DNA of 64,000 nucleotides, from positions 1,302,001-1,366,000 of the forward strand of contig NZ_CP063533.1 of assembly GCF_028751035.1 (NCBI RefSeq), in the 5' to 3' direction. A model generated the notes under the pieces. It did not search any database. It saw only the letters and a list, made by a program, of their open reading frames with translations, and was not told the origin of the DNA. Positions within the stretch are counted from its first letter, which is position 1. Each line of letters opens with the position of its first letter. The stretch comes from Helicobacter winghamensis ATCC BAA-430 (GTDB taxonomy: Bacteria > Campylobacterota > Campylobacteria > Campylobacterales > Helicobacteraceae). Made by a program: the position numbers and the translations under genes. Shown in pieces: positions 26,653-34,959 of the stretch.

Positions 26653-28154
26653 TTCCCACCTATAATCTCTAAATTATTTAGAATCTTTTCACTTAAGATT
26701 CTCTCTTCTTTGATTTGAGATTCTAGCTCGGCTTTTAAGCGTGTAAATTCTCTTTCAAAATCAAAGTCTTCATCATCTTCTGCCAAGCCCACATAGCGAC
26801 CGGGTGTAAGGACATAGCCTAGATTTGCTATCTCTTCTTTGCTTACACTTTTACAAAAGCCTAGAATATCGCTATATTCCCCATCTTTTTGCTCTTGTGC
26901 CTTTTGCCATTTGTGGTAAGTCTCTGTGATTTTAGCAATATCACTTTGAGTTAGAATCCTATTTTTACGATTGATGAGCTCACCTAGACTTCGCGCGTCA
27001 ATAAAAAGCGTGTTGTTATGGGATTTATTGCGTTTGATAAACCACAGACACGCTGGAATCTGCGTGTTTAAAAAGAGTTTTGCAGGGAGATTGACAATAC
27101 ATTCTATTAAGTTAGATTCTATTAAGTTTTTGCGGATTTGCCCCTCTGTGCTTGTGTTGCTTGTAAGAGAGCCTTTCGCAAGGACAAATCCCGCCCGACC
27201 TTTTGGAGCTAAATGGTGGATAAAGTGGCTTATCCACGCATAATTGGCATTTGTGCTAGGGGGTGTGCCATATTGCCAACGCACATCATTTTCTAGTGCT
27301 TCACTGCCCCAATCTGTGGCGTTAAAAGGTGGGTTTGCGATGATGAAATCTGCCTTTAAATCCTTGTGTGCGTCATTGAGAAAGCTTCCCTCGCTATTCC
27401 ACTTTAATGAGCTAGAATCTATTTTTCGCAAGGCAAGATTCATCTTTGCTAGTCGCCAAGTGGTTTGATTACTCTCTTGCCCATAGATTGAAATATCGCT
27501 GATTTTACCCTGATGCTCTCGCACAAATCGCTCACTTTGGACAAACATTCCCCCACTTCCACAGCAAGGGTCAAACACTCTGCCATTATAAGGCTCTAGC
27601 ATAGCTACTAGCAATTCCACAACGCTTTTTGGCGTGTAGAATTGCCCGCCTTTTTTGCCCTCACTCAAAGCAAACTCACCTAAAAAGTATTCAAAAATAT
27701 GCCCTAAAATATCGCTTGTATTCTCTTGATTTAGTGAGATAGAATCTATTAAGTTTATCAAATCGCCCAAAGTCGCACTATCTAGGTTATCTTTAGCATA
27801 GACTTTAGGCAGCACGCCTTTTAACTGCGGATTGTCCTTTTCTATCAAGTCTAGGGCATAGTCTAAATCTTTGCCAATCTGTGGGCTTTTTGCCTTGCTT
27901 AAAAGAGAACTCCATCTAGAATCCTGTGGCACAAAAAAGATATTTTTTGCGATATATTCATCTTTGTCTTCTGCATCTTCATTCTGTGAAAGTAGCTCTT
28001 TATGTAAAGATTCAAAGCTATCGCTAATGTATTTTAAAAACACAAGTCCAAGCACGATGTGTTTATACTCTGCGGCGTCTATGTTTTTACGAAGTTTATC
28101 AGCGGCACTAAAAAGGGCGGCTTCTAGCTTTTGTGTTTGTTTTACCTTTGCCAT
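26649..28154 (-). CDS. hsdM: Type I restriction-modification methyltransferase subunit
   Basis: A 501-residue N6-adenine methyltransferase. An N-terminal helical domain (KLEAALFSAADKLRKNID, KHIVLGLVFLKYISDSFE) precedes the SAM-binding motif FDPCCGSGGMFV and the catalytic NPPFNATDWG. I start at the ATG at 28154, which has AGGA eight bases upstream; an in-frame ATG 18 bp earlier has no site. It is the first gene of hsdM-hsdS-RT-hsdR, driven by the TATAAT at 28192. Confidence 0.95.
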   Translation of the reverse strand: MAKVKQTQKLEAALFSAADKLRKNIDAAEYKHIVLGLVFLKYISDSFESLHKELLSQNEDAEDKDEYIAKNIFFVPQDSRWSSLLSKAKSPQIGKDLDYALDLIEKDNPQLKGVLPKVYAKDNLDSATLGDLINLIDSISLNQENTSDILGHIFEYFLGEFALSEGKKGGQFYTPKSVVELLVAMLEPYNGRVFDPCCGSGGMFVQSERFVREHQGKISDISIYGQESNQTTWRLAKMNLALRKIDSSSLKWNSEGSFLNDAHKDLKADFIIANPPFNATDWGSEALENDVRWQYGTPPSTNANYAWISHFIHHLAPKGRAGFVLAKGSLTSNTSTEGQIRKNLIESNLIECIVNLPAKLFLNTQIPACLWFIKRNKSHNNTLFIDARSLGELINRKNRILTQSDIAKITETYHKWQKAQEQKDGEYSDILGFCKSVSKEEIANLGYVLTPGRYVGLAEDDEDFDFEREFTRLKAELESQIKEERILSEKILNNLEIIGGK

Positions 28155-28191
28155 TATGTTCCTACTTTTCATTTTTCTAGCATTATAACAA

Positions 28192-28197
28192 AGAACA
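28192..28197 (-). promoter_or_regulatory. Candidate -10 box for the hsd-RT operon
   Basis: Minus-strand TATAAT about 38 bp before the hsdM start, in an AT-rich gap with no other obvious signal. Confidence 0.5.
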
Positions 28198-28292
28198 ACA
28201 AAAATACGATTCTACACATTTTTAATATTTTATTAATAAATTCTACTAATTTATAATAAAAATAATTTTTTTAATTTGATAGAAAGCAAGTT

Positions 28293-28298
28293 TATACT
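28293..28298 (+). promoter_or_regulatory. Candidate -10 box for the chemoreceptor
   Basis: TATACT 53 bp before the GTG start, preceded by a T-rich stretch. The rest of the 28173-28350 gap is AT-rich and shows no further feature. Confidence 0.4.
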
Positions 28299-28350
28299 AG
28301 AGTATCAAAGAATCAAATAAAAATCTTAATCATAAACAAGGAGAACAGAG

Positions 28351-30348
28351 GTGTTTAAATCGCTTGTGTCTAAACTATCTATTTTGGCAATTGCCATTTT
28401 TGCAGTTATTATGTCCGTGGTATTGTTCTTTAGCTACCGCTCAACTTTAACAAATATGGAGAATATGTATCACACCCTACAAGATTCTATACTAAAAGCA
28501 AGCCATACCACAATCAATATTACAATGAATATTGAAGCAAAACAGCATTTAGAGGTTATCGCTGATAGCATCTCTCAATTATCAAAAAACGATATCATCT
28601 CTCAACGCGAAATACTTTCACATATCGCTGAAGCGGTAAAATATCCTGATGCTTTTGTTGTCTATGAAAGCGATGGAAGCTACATAGAAGAAGCTTATCA
28701 CGAGAAAGCTTCAGCAAACTTTAATGATGTTTTAGATTCCACAGAAGTAGATATGCGCACACGCCCTTGGTATCAAGCAGCAAAACAAACTCAAAAATTC
28801 CATGTAACCAATGTTTATATAGGAACAGTTGGTAGCGTTAAGGGAAAAAAAGTTGCAACTGCTGTATTGCCTTTTAAGAAAAATGGGGTATTTGCTGGGG
28901 TTGTGGGTGTAGATATTATCATTGATGGCTTCCAAGATAGATTTAAAAACTTTGATACAGAATCTTTTCCATCACTCTCTGTTTTCTTAATAGATAATTA
29001 CGGAGAAATTATATCCCATAAAAATCCAAATTTAATTTTAGATGGTAAAGAACTTCCAGTAGAAAAGCACTTGCGCGAACTCATTAAAACAAAGCCTAAT
29101 GGAACCGCTACTTACAACAATGCAGAAGGCATTAAAACATTTGCATACTACAGGACATTTGATTTTGGTTGGACAATCGTAGTTTCTGCAAGTTTGGCAG
29201 ACTATTCAAGAGCAGTCAATAAAGCAACTTTAGAAACATTGATTCAAACAATTGTTTTAATGCTAGTTGGAATCGCATTGCTCTATTTTGCGATTCGTTA
29301 TTTTCTAAAACCTATCACAACAATCCAACAAGGTCTAGCACGCTTTTTTGCATATCTAAACAATGATATAAATGAAGCACCTAAAGCAATTATGATCCAC
29401 TCCAAAGACGAATTTGGCGCAATGGCAAAAGAAATCAACACAAATATCCAAAATATTGAAGCAGGGCTCAAACAAGACTCCCTAGCCATTGCACAATCTG
29501 CACAAACAGCAAAAGCAGTAGAAAGTGGAGATTTAACAGCTAGGATTATAGAAAATCCTCATAATCCACAATTAATAGAATTAAAAAATGTGCTCAATAA
29601 TATGCTAGATGTTCTACAAGAAAAAGTAGGCTCTAATATGAATGAAATCCATAGAGTCTTTGAATCTTATAAATCCTTAGATTTCACAACAGAAGTGCAA
29701 AATGCTAAAGGAAGTGTAGAGGTTACTACAAATATTTTAGGTGAAGAGATTAGAAAAATGCTAGCTTCTTCTGAAAGCTATGCAAAAGAATTAGTAGAAC
29801 AAACAGATGTTTTACAAGAATCTATGAATAAACTCTTAGATGGTAGCTCATCTCAAGCAAGCTCACTTCAACAATCAGCAGCAGCTATTGAAGAGATTAG
29901 CTCATCAATGCAAAATGTTAATGATAAAACTACAGAAGTAGCAAGACAAGCAGAAGATATTAAAAACATTGTAGGAGTCATTAAAGATATTGCAGATCAA
30001 ACAAACTTGCTTGCTCTTAATGCTGCTATTGAAGCAGCAAGAGCAGGTGAGCACGGAAGAGGCTTTGCAGTTGTAGCAGATGAAGTAAGAAAACTAGCAG
30101 AGAGAACAGGAAAATCACTTAATGAAATTGAAGCTAATGTTAATGTGCTAGTGCAAGGTGTTAATGATATGAGTGAATCTATTAAAGAGCAAACTCAAGG
30201 TGTCAGTCAAATCAATGAAGCTATTGCTCAATTAGAATCTGTTACACAAGATAATGTAAGTGTTGCAAATCACACTAGTGATATTTCAACAAATGTTAAT
30301 AAGATTGCAGATGATATTTTAGGAGATGTGAATAAGAAGAGGTTTTAG
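28351..30348 (+). CDS. Methyl-accepting chemotaxis protein with dCache sensor
   Basis: A 665-residue transmembrane receptor that feeds CheA/CheW. Layout: TM1 about 10-30, periplasmic dCache domain about 35-270, TM2 about 290-312, HAMP about 313-370, and cytoplasmic signalling hairpin about 460-640 with the tip [20 protein letters not shown]. The sensor carries RTRPWYQAA followed by VTNVYIG and GVVGVDI, close to the pattern of amino-acid-binding dCache domains, so an amino-acid ligand is plausible. It starts at GTG with AGGAG upstream and ends without a CheR/CheB-binding pentapeptide. Confidence 0.93.
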   Translation: MFKSLVSKLSILAIAIFAVIMSVVLFFSYRSTLTNMENMYHTLQDSILKASHTTINITMNIEAKQHLEVIADSISQLSKNDIISQREILSHIAEAVKYPDAFVVYESDGSYIEEAYHEKASANFNDVLDSTEVDMRTRPWYQAAKQTQKFHVTNVYIGTVGSVKGKKVATAVLPFKKNGVFAGVVGVDIIIDGFQDRFKNFDTESFPSLSVFLIDNYGEIISHKNPNLILDGKELPVEKHLRELIKTKPNGTATYNNAEGIKTFAYYRTFDFGWTIVVSASLADYSRAVNKATLETLIQTIVLMLVGIALLYFAIRYFLKPITTIQQGLARFFAYLNNDINEAPKAIMIHSKDEFGAMAKEINTNIQNIEAGLKQDSLAIAQSAQTAKAVESGDLTARIIENPHNPQLIELKNVLNNMLDVLQEKVGSNMNEIHRVFESYKSLDFTTEVQNAKGSVEVTTNILGEEIRKMLASSESYAKELVEQTDVLQESMNKLLDGSSSQASSLQQSAAAIEEISSSMQNVNDKTTEVARQAEDIKNIVGVIKDIADQTNLLALNAAIEAARAGEHGRGFAVVADEVRKLAERTGKSLNEIEANVNVLVQGVNDMSESIKEQTQGVSQINEAIAQLESVTQDNVSVANHTSDISTNVNKIADDILGDVNKKRF

Positions 30349-30356
30349 GGGAGTAA

Positions 30357-30382
30357 GGGAGTTTTTATAACTCCCATTTCTT
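30357..30382. terminator. Terminator between the chemoreceptor and the convergent metal operon
   Basis: GGGAGTT, loop TTTAT, AACTCCC followed by ATTTCTT. It lies between two convergent stops and may serve both. Confidence 0.7.
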
Positions 30383-30383
30383 A

Positions 30384-30596
30384 TCAAGACTTTTTAGGAT
30401 ACAAAGAAGCATGCCAAATAGAAAATCCAACTAACGCTACACCTGCTGTTATATGGATTGTTTTTGCAGTTTTGTTTTTCAAAAATAATGCACTTCCAGC
30501 TGTTAGTAACAAACTAGTGCTCATACCTATCTTTGCAATCTCGCGCTTTGTTTCAATAGAGATTTTATTGTCTTTAATTTCTAATTCTTTTTGCAT
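30384..30596 (-). CDS. Small membrane protein at the end of the P-type ATPase operon
   Basis: A 70-residue protein with two hydrophobic segments (about 25-40 and 47-62), the second GVALVGFSIWHASLYP. TAGGAG precedes the ATG. It follows a 37-residue ORF and the P-type ATPase on the same strand and is the last gene of the operon. No family was recognised; co-transcription suggests a part in the same membrane metal system. Confidence 0.65.
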   Translation of the reverse strand: MQKELEIKDNKISIETKREIAKIGMSTSLLLTAGSALFLKNKTAKTIHITAGVALVGFSIWHASLYPKKS

Positions 30597-30604
30597 ATTT
30601 TCTC

Positions 30605-30718
30605 CTATTTTCTTTGCTTCTTTTTGGAATATTTTTTATACTTTAAAAACGCTTGTTTTGTCATTTGTGCTGTTAAAAATCCACTTCCAGCAGCTGCTAA
30701 GATCAAGAAAAATGGCAT
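30605..30718 (-). CDS. Very small membrane protein (37 residues) coupled to the P-type ATPase
   Basis: It encodes MPFFLILAAAGSGFLTAQMT followed by a basic tail (KQAFLKYKKYSKKKQRK). It has one glycine/alanine-rich membrane segment. The start overlaps the ATPase stop (TAATG), a sign of translational coupling, and the next gene begins 8 bp after its stop with its own ribosome site. The composition resembles the other small glycine-rich proteins of this operon. It is too short for common gene callers. Confidence 0.6.
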   Translation of the reverse strand: MPFFLILAAAGSGFLTAQMTKQAFLKYKKYSKKKQRK

Positions 30719-32832
30719 TAAACTATTTGCTTCTTTCTTACACGAATTCTTTGTAACGCATTTAAAAGCAAGCCAATAGTGGTTCCATTGTGCATAAATG
30801 CCGTTTGAATAGGACTTAGTTTTCCAAGAGTTGCTAAGATTAAAATCACAGAATTAACACCCACTGTAATCTTAAATCCCCTTTGCACTTTTCTAAGACA
30901 GGCAATTGCAAGTTCCCTAGCTTCCGCTACTGCTTCAATATCATCACGCAATAGCACCACATCAGCACTTGCCTTTGCAATATCAGCCCCCTTGTGCATA
31001 CCAATCCCAATATCAGCACGGATTAAAGCTGGAGCGTCATTGATTCCATCTCCGACAAAAGCAACCTTTTTGCCTTCTTGCATAATTTGTTCTAAAATCT
31101 CCGCCTTTTGTGTAGGTAATAACTCTGCATAATAGCGATTAATTCCAAGCTCTTTAGCGATTTTTTCTGCCTTTTTCTTCGTATCGCCTGTTAGCATAAT
31201 AATCTCTTTAATCCCGCTTTTACGCAATCGCTCCAATGCTATCTTTGCGTTCTCTCTTAAAGAATCTTTAAGCAAAATCATTCCCAAAAGCTCTTTGTCA
31301 TAGCCGATAAACAAGGGCATTTCACCGCTTTCTAAAATCATTTCAATTTCTTTATTTTGCGCCTTAAAGCTAATCCCTTCATCATCTTCTAAAAAATGCC
31401 TAGAACCTATCACAACGCTTTTGCCATTAATCTCACTTTTCACGCCATGTGCCACGATAAAAGTTACCTCATCGTGATGAAAATGCTTAAAGTCCTTATC
31501 CTTTGCCGCCTTTACAACGGCTTGTGCCACTGGGTGAAAATAATGCTCTTCAATACTAGCGGCAAGATTTAATACCGCATCTTTATTCCAAGTTTTGTGA
31601 AAGGAATACACATCAAGCACTTCTAAATCCCCTTGTGTTAGCGTGCCTGTTTTATCAAAAATAAACACTTCACTAAGTTGCAAGGATTCCAAACTTTTTG
31701 CCCCTTTAATGATGATTCCTTCTTTTCCAGCACTTGAAATTGCAGATTTAAAGGTTACAGGCGTAGTAAGCTTTAATGCGCAAGAATAATCTGCTTGCAA
31801 CACGCTAGCACTACGCATTAAATCCCGCGTTAAAATATAAGAGAGTGTCGCAAGTCCTAAAGTAATCGGCACTAAGGAATCTGCCATTTTAGAAGCATTA
31901 AGTTCTTGTGCAGATTTTTGCACTAAAGTTTCTTCAATATAGTTTTTAATCCTAGCCATTGCTGTTTGCGCGCCCACAGATTCTGCCCATACTTTAATTT
32001 TCCCTTCTTGCACGATTGTGCCAGATAGCACCCTATCACTATGCCCCTTTTGCACGGGAGTTGCTTCGCCTGTCATTGAAATTTGATTCACAAGTGCTTC
32101 CCCATCAATAATATGCCCATCAACTAAAATCGTATCACCCGCGCCAATTACCACAATATCGCTAACTTTTAACTCTTCACTTGGAATTTGTTTTAAAACA
32201 CTCTTTCCATTCTCTACACGCTCAACCCAAGCTAAACCACTCTTCTGCTTGGCTAACTCTTTAATCAAATCATCGCTTTTATACATTGTTATTTCTTCAA
32301 TATATTCGCCAAGTGCTAGCATAAAATTTGTGGAATTTGCTGTTTTAAAATCTTTTAAATAGAGAGAAATTGCAACTGCCATCGCTTCTAAAGAACGGGA
32401 GTTGATTCCATGCTCAAAAGTTTCTTTTAATCCACTAAAAAGCAAAGGAGAAGACGCAATAAGAGAGAATCCGAGTTGAGCCGTGGCATTATTTAATAAA
32501 GGCGAGAGCAACAACGCACTCCCAGCACGCGTTACTTCTGATGAGCTTGGAATCTCATCTCTTAAGGCTAAATAACTCTCATCATTCCTAATTAAATCCG
32601 ATTCCACAGCAATACTATTTAACACTTCAAAAAGTGCGCATTTTAAGCTTTCTAAATCCCCACAATACTGCAAAATAATATTGTTTAAAATCGCATTGAC
32701 ACGCACTTCACTCACATTTGGTATTTCTTCTAAAGCCACACGAAGTTGTATGGGATTAACCCTAAAACCCCTTTTGCAAATGTATTTAAAACGCGCTCTT
32801 TTAGGCGTTGCGTGAAGCAAAATCAATCGCAT
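30718..32832 (-). CDS. P1B-type metal ATPase with SCA in place of the CPC motif (FezB/P1B6-like)
   Basis: A 704-residue heavy-metal pump. Residues 1-75 look like an HMA domain that lacks CxxC. Then come membrane helices, TGEA (254-257), the phosphorylation motif DKTGT (Asp393), HP (433-434) and GDGINDA (594-600). The sixth-helix metal motif reads DYSCALKL (348-355), so Pro and the second Cys of CPC are absent. That pattern fits the divergent P1B group to which FezB of ferrosomes belongs (from memory, not verified), rather than copper or zinc exporters. Downstream are two small membrane proteins; upstream, small membrane proteins, a ferritin-like and an HMA-like gene. Confidence 0.85.
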   Translation of the reverse strand: MRLILLHATPKRARFKYICKRGFRVNPIQLRVALEEIPNVSEVRVNAILNNIILQYCGDLESLKCALFEVLNSIAVESDLIRNDESYLALRDEIPSSSEVTRAGSALLLSPLLNNATAQLGFSLIASSPLLFSGLKETFEHGINSRSLEAMAVAISLYLKDFKTANSTNFMLALGEYIEEITMYKSDDLIKELAKQKSGLAWVERVENGKSVLKQIPSEELKVSDIVVIGAGDTILVDGHIIDGEALVNQISMTGEATPVQKGHSDRVLSGTIVQEGKIKVWAESVGAQTAMARIKNYIEETLVQKSAQELNASKMADSLVPITLGLATLSYILTRDLMRSASVLQADYSCALKLTTPVTFKSAISSAGKEGIIIKGAKSLESLQLSEVFIFDKTGTLTQGDLEVLDVYSFHKTWNKDAVLNLAASIEEHYFHPVAQAVVKAAKDKDFKHFHHDEVTFIVAHGVKSEINGKSVVIGSRHFLEDDEGISFKAQNKEIEMILESGEMPLFIGYDKELLGMILLKDSLRENAKIALERLRKSGIKEIIMLTGDTKKKAEKIAKELGINRYYAELLPTQKAEILEQIMQEGKKVAFVGDGINDAPALIRADIGIGMHKGADIAKASADVVLLRDDIEAVAEARELAIACLRKVQRGFKITVGVNSVILILATLGKLSPIQTAFMHNGTTIGLLLNALQRIRVRKKQIV

Positions 32833-32840
32833 TTTTAGCC

Positions 32841-33176
32841 TTAAATTTTATCACTATCATGGATTTCAGCTTTTGCATCTTCATAGCGTTCTTTTAGCTC
32901 TTCAATCCCGCTTTCAAATAAGCTGCTAATCTTTGCAAAGCCTTTAAAAATTGCTCTTTGCGCATTTTCATTTGTTAAAATAAAAGTTGCTGCCGCGCCA
33001 ATTAATGCCCCTTTTAGAAAATCTTGTTTGGAATTGTTAGAATCCAAAAAATTTCCTAAAAAATTTTGCGCGCTATTTTGCGTATTGCCCTGTGCTTGTA
33101 AAATTGAATTTTGAGAATTCTTCACTCCAGAATCTGCTTGGTCAATATAGGGATTATTTGGATTTGGTTGTGCCAT
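32841..33176 (-). CDS. Small membrane protein, YtxH-like, of the metal operon (111 residues)
   Basis: A Gln/Asn-rich N-terminal 50 residues, one glycine/alanine-rich hydrophobic segment (FLKGALIGAAATFILT, about 53-68) and an amphipathic charged C-terminal helix (about 85-111). The shape matches YtxH/GxxxG-type helper proteins. AAAGGA precedes the ATG, which lies inside the last 23 bp of the preceding gene. It is 8 bp from the ATPase gene. Function unknown; packing against or shaping membrane is inferred only. Confidence 0.65.
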   Translation of the reverse strand: MAQPNPNNPYIDQADSGVKNSQNSILQAQGNTQNSAQNFLGNFLDSNNSKQDFLKGALIGAAATFILTNENAQRAIFKGFAKISSLFESGIEELKERYEDAKAEIHDSDKI

Positions 33177-33525
33177 ATTGGTCCTTTGTTAAAAATTTTG
33201 TATTAGCGCAGCAGCCCTTGCTTGCTAGCGTTTGGATTCCATACACGCTCGCTGCTCCAACAGCAACAAATGCAGAAGCTTCAATGATTCCCTGCGTAGT
33301 TGTTTTTGTATTGCTTCCTAATGCATTTGCTGCTGCAATGCCGCAAGCCGTAATGATTCCACCTTCTACACTTGCCTTAAGCGTATCTGTAATTGCTTCT
33401 TGCCTGCTAATTTCCTTGCGCTTATATTTTGCATACGCATACGCCCCACTTAGCATAAATGCAATAAGCCCCCCACTAATTGCATGTCCCGTAATAGAGC
33501 GCGGAGTGCCTGTGTTTGCTACCAT
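33154..33525 (-). CDS. Glycine-rich membrane protein of the metal operon (123 residues)
   Basis: A protein with two or three hydrophobic Gly/Ala stretches (GGLIAFMLSGAYAYAKYK near 18-36; GGIITACGIAAANAL near 55-70; ASAFVAVGAASVYG near 82-96) and a CC pair in GCCANTK near residue 105 that could bind metal. The ATG overlaps the upstream stop (TAATG) and has AAGGAG. GxxxG-like repeats resemble proteins that line magnetosome- or ferrosome-like membranes; this is analogy only. Confidence 0.65.
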   Translation of the reverse strand: MVANTGTPRSITGHAISGGLIAFMLSGAYAYAKYKRKEISRQEAITDTLKASVEGGIITACGIAAANALGSNTKTTTQGIIEASAFVAVGAASVYGIQTLASKGCCANTKFLTKDQYGTTKSK

Positions 33526-33833
33526 TAATTCTCCTTTTTTGTAGTTTTACGCGTTGCGCGTTGTTTTGGGCTTTTGGATTCCATGTTTTGTAAATCTTGA
33601 TGAGATTCTTGTATTTTAGATTCCGTATTTAGTGCATTTTTAAAACTATCTTTCGCGTAATTTAGCGCATTATTAGAGATTTCTTTTCCCTTGTTAATAC
33701 TTTCACTTAAGCCTTTTTGAATATTTTGAGAAAAATCGCTACTGCTTAACTTTTCTTTAATCTGCTCTCTTTTTGTAAATAAAAGTGCAACTCCTGCACC
33801 AACTGCCAATCCTGCAATAAATGGTAATGCCAT
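33525..33833 (-). CDS. YtxH-like small membrane protein of the metal operon (102 residues)
   Basis: One N-terminal hydrophobic segment (LPFIAGLAVGAGVALLFTKR, residues 3-22) followed by a long charged helix and a basic tail (KQRATRKTTKKEN). This is the usual YtxH layout. AAGGAG precedes the ATG; the stop overlaps the next start. It lies 3 bp after the ferritin-like gene. Confidence 0.65.
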   Translation of the reverse strand: MALPFIAGLAVGAGVALLFTKREQIKEKLSSSDFSQNIQKGLSESINKGKEISNNALNYAKDSFKNALNTESKIQESHQDLQNMESKSPKQRATRKTTKKEN

Positions 33834-33836
33834 AAT

Positions 33837-34430
33837 TTACTCCTTGTTTTGATTTAAAAGTTCATTGCAAATAATCACGCCAAATGCGCCTACAATCACA
33901 CCGCCAACCAACGAATAATTAAGTCTGCTCAAGAAGTTTTCTAGCTGCTCTTGATTAAGCGTGCCTTCCTTTAGCTTCTCAATCATTTCACCTGTTTCAT
34001 CTAAAAGTTCCCTGCCATTATTTAGCATATCCATTAGATTTCCTGTATTTTTAGAGCTAGCAAGTGCTTGTTGAAGTGCTGGAATGTGATGATTAAAACT
34101 TGCAGCTTGCAAACGATAAAATACATCTAAAATCTCTAGGTTTTGCTCCTTTGCAATTAAATCATTATAAAGCGCAATATTTGCATTTTCTTGTTCTAGC
34201 GCGATTTGCAAAGCTTCTATTGCATTACTTGGGAGTGCGATTGTGTTTAAATAAGGATTATTAGGGATAGGTGAATTTAACTTTTGAAGCTGAAAAGTTA
34301 ATGCATTAATATGTGCATTCTCTGCATTTTGCAGATTTGTAAAAATCTCTCCAAATGGAATTGCTAGTGTATAAAAACTATATGCCTTATATTCATCATC
34401 TAATGCTTGCAATAAATTCTCTTCACTCAT
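33837..34430 (-). CDS. Ferritin-like di-iron protein with C-terminal membrane segment
   Basis: A 197-residue protein. Residues 1-125 form a four-helix ferritin-like bundle (DUF2202-like): DDEYKAY with Glu13, an ExxH pair in NAENAHINA (Glu37, His40), LEQENANIALY and a final His in FNHHIPAL. Those residues fit a di-iron site. After a Gly/Asn linker, residues about 175-195 (LVGGVIVGAFGVIICNELL) form a membrane helix, so iron chemistry would be held at a membrane. It overlaps the HMA-like gene by 8 bp and has AAGGAGG before the ATG. Confidence 0.75.
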   Translation of the reverse strand: MSEENLLQALDDEYKAYSFYTLAIPFGEIFTNLQNAENAHINALTFQLQKLNSPIPNNPYLNTIALPSNAIEALQIALEQENANIALYNDLIAKEQNLEILDVFYRLQAASFNHHIPALQQALASSKNTGNLMDMLNNGRELLDETGEMIEKLKEGTLNQEQLENFLSRLNYSLVGGVIVGAFGVIICNELLNQNKE

Positions 34431-34797
34431 ACAACCTCCTTACACTTTGATTAATAATTTCTGCAATTTGCTCTAGCGACTCTCCTTTAATACAATCCTC
34501 CCAAAGTGTAGGGCTTAATAGGTTAGAATCGTAATGGATAGTTAAAGAACCAATTAGTATATTAAACTTGAGTGATTTAATTAATGGAATCTTTTCTAAC
34601 ACTTCTAAAAGCGCCTTTGGGTTTATCCCCTTTTCTTGCGTAGCAGCTTTTAACTTTAGGCTCGCTCTTAAGCGGATTCTACCTTTTGTATGATGCACAA
34701 TAGAAAAATAATCCTTTAAAACCAACAAATCACTAGGCTTTATTTCTAAATTTCGCAAAGTCTGAAGCAATGCCACTTTGTCATCTTGCATAATCAT
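34423..34797 (-). CDS. HMA-like small protein, first gene of the metal operon
   Basis: A 124-residue soluble protein. Residues about 30-85 (IVHHTKGRIRLRASLKLK, then NPKALLEVLEKIPLIKSLKF and GSLTIHYD) match the ferredoxin-like HMA_2 fold found fused to divergent P1B ATPases, again without a CxxC metal site. The N-terminus of the ATPase itself looks alike. The start is ATG at 34797 with only a weak ribosome site; a second ATG two codons on is possible. It likely partners the ATPase. Confidence 0.68.
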   Translation of the reverse strand: MIMQDDKVALLQTLRNLEIKPSDLLVLKDYFSIVHHTKGRIRLRASLKLKAATQEKGINPKALLEVLEKIPLIKSLKFNILIGSLTIHYDSNLLSPTLWEDCIKGESLEQIAEIINQSVRRLYE

Positions 34798-34959
34798 TCG
34801 CTTAAAAATTAATTTGGTAAGGATTTTAGAATAAAGGTTATAAAAATTTTCTTAATAAAAAATAATGAGATTTAATTAATAAAAAGGAGTATCATATTTA
34901 TGGTATTTTTTAAAGCAAAAAAATTTTAAAAAATAAAAAAAATAAGAATCAAAAATAAG
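34798..34959. other. AT-rich intergenic region before the metal operon
   Basis: A 162-bp gap of very high A+T between mreC (end) and the HMA-like gene (start), both on the minus strand. The operon promoter must lie here, but no -10/-35 pair stands out. A weak Fur-box-like stretch (AATAATGAGATTTAATTAA, 34861-34879; 11 of 19 matches to the classical box by eye) is present but common in AT-rich DNA. Confidence 0.3.

Noticed and set aside
17125-28172. A transposon or integrative element carrying the restriction genes
   Set aside because: No transposase, integrase or flanking inverted repeats were seen; the only large repeat is the hsdS TRD1 itself.
33092-33544. 150-residue plus-strand open frame across the small membrane protein genes
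   Set aside because: It is antisense to two genes that have AAGGAG-type sites and TAATG coupling; its hydrophobic character mirrors the opposite strand.
34861-34879. Fur-box-like sequence
   Set aside because: Only about 11 of 19 bases match and the surroundings are over 80% A+T, so chance similarity is likely. It remains worth testing only because of the iron-type operon beside it.
34900-34929. Nine-codon ORF with AAAAGGAG upstream in the gap before the metal operon
   Set aside because: The product (MVFFKAKKF) is too short and compositionally random in an AT-rich gap; no link to the neighbouring genes, which lie on the other strand.
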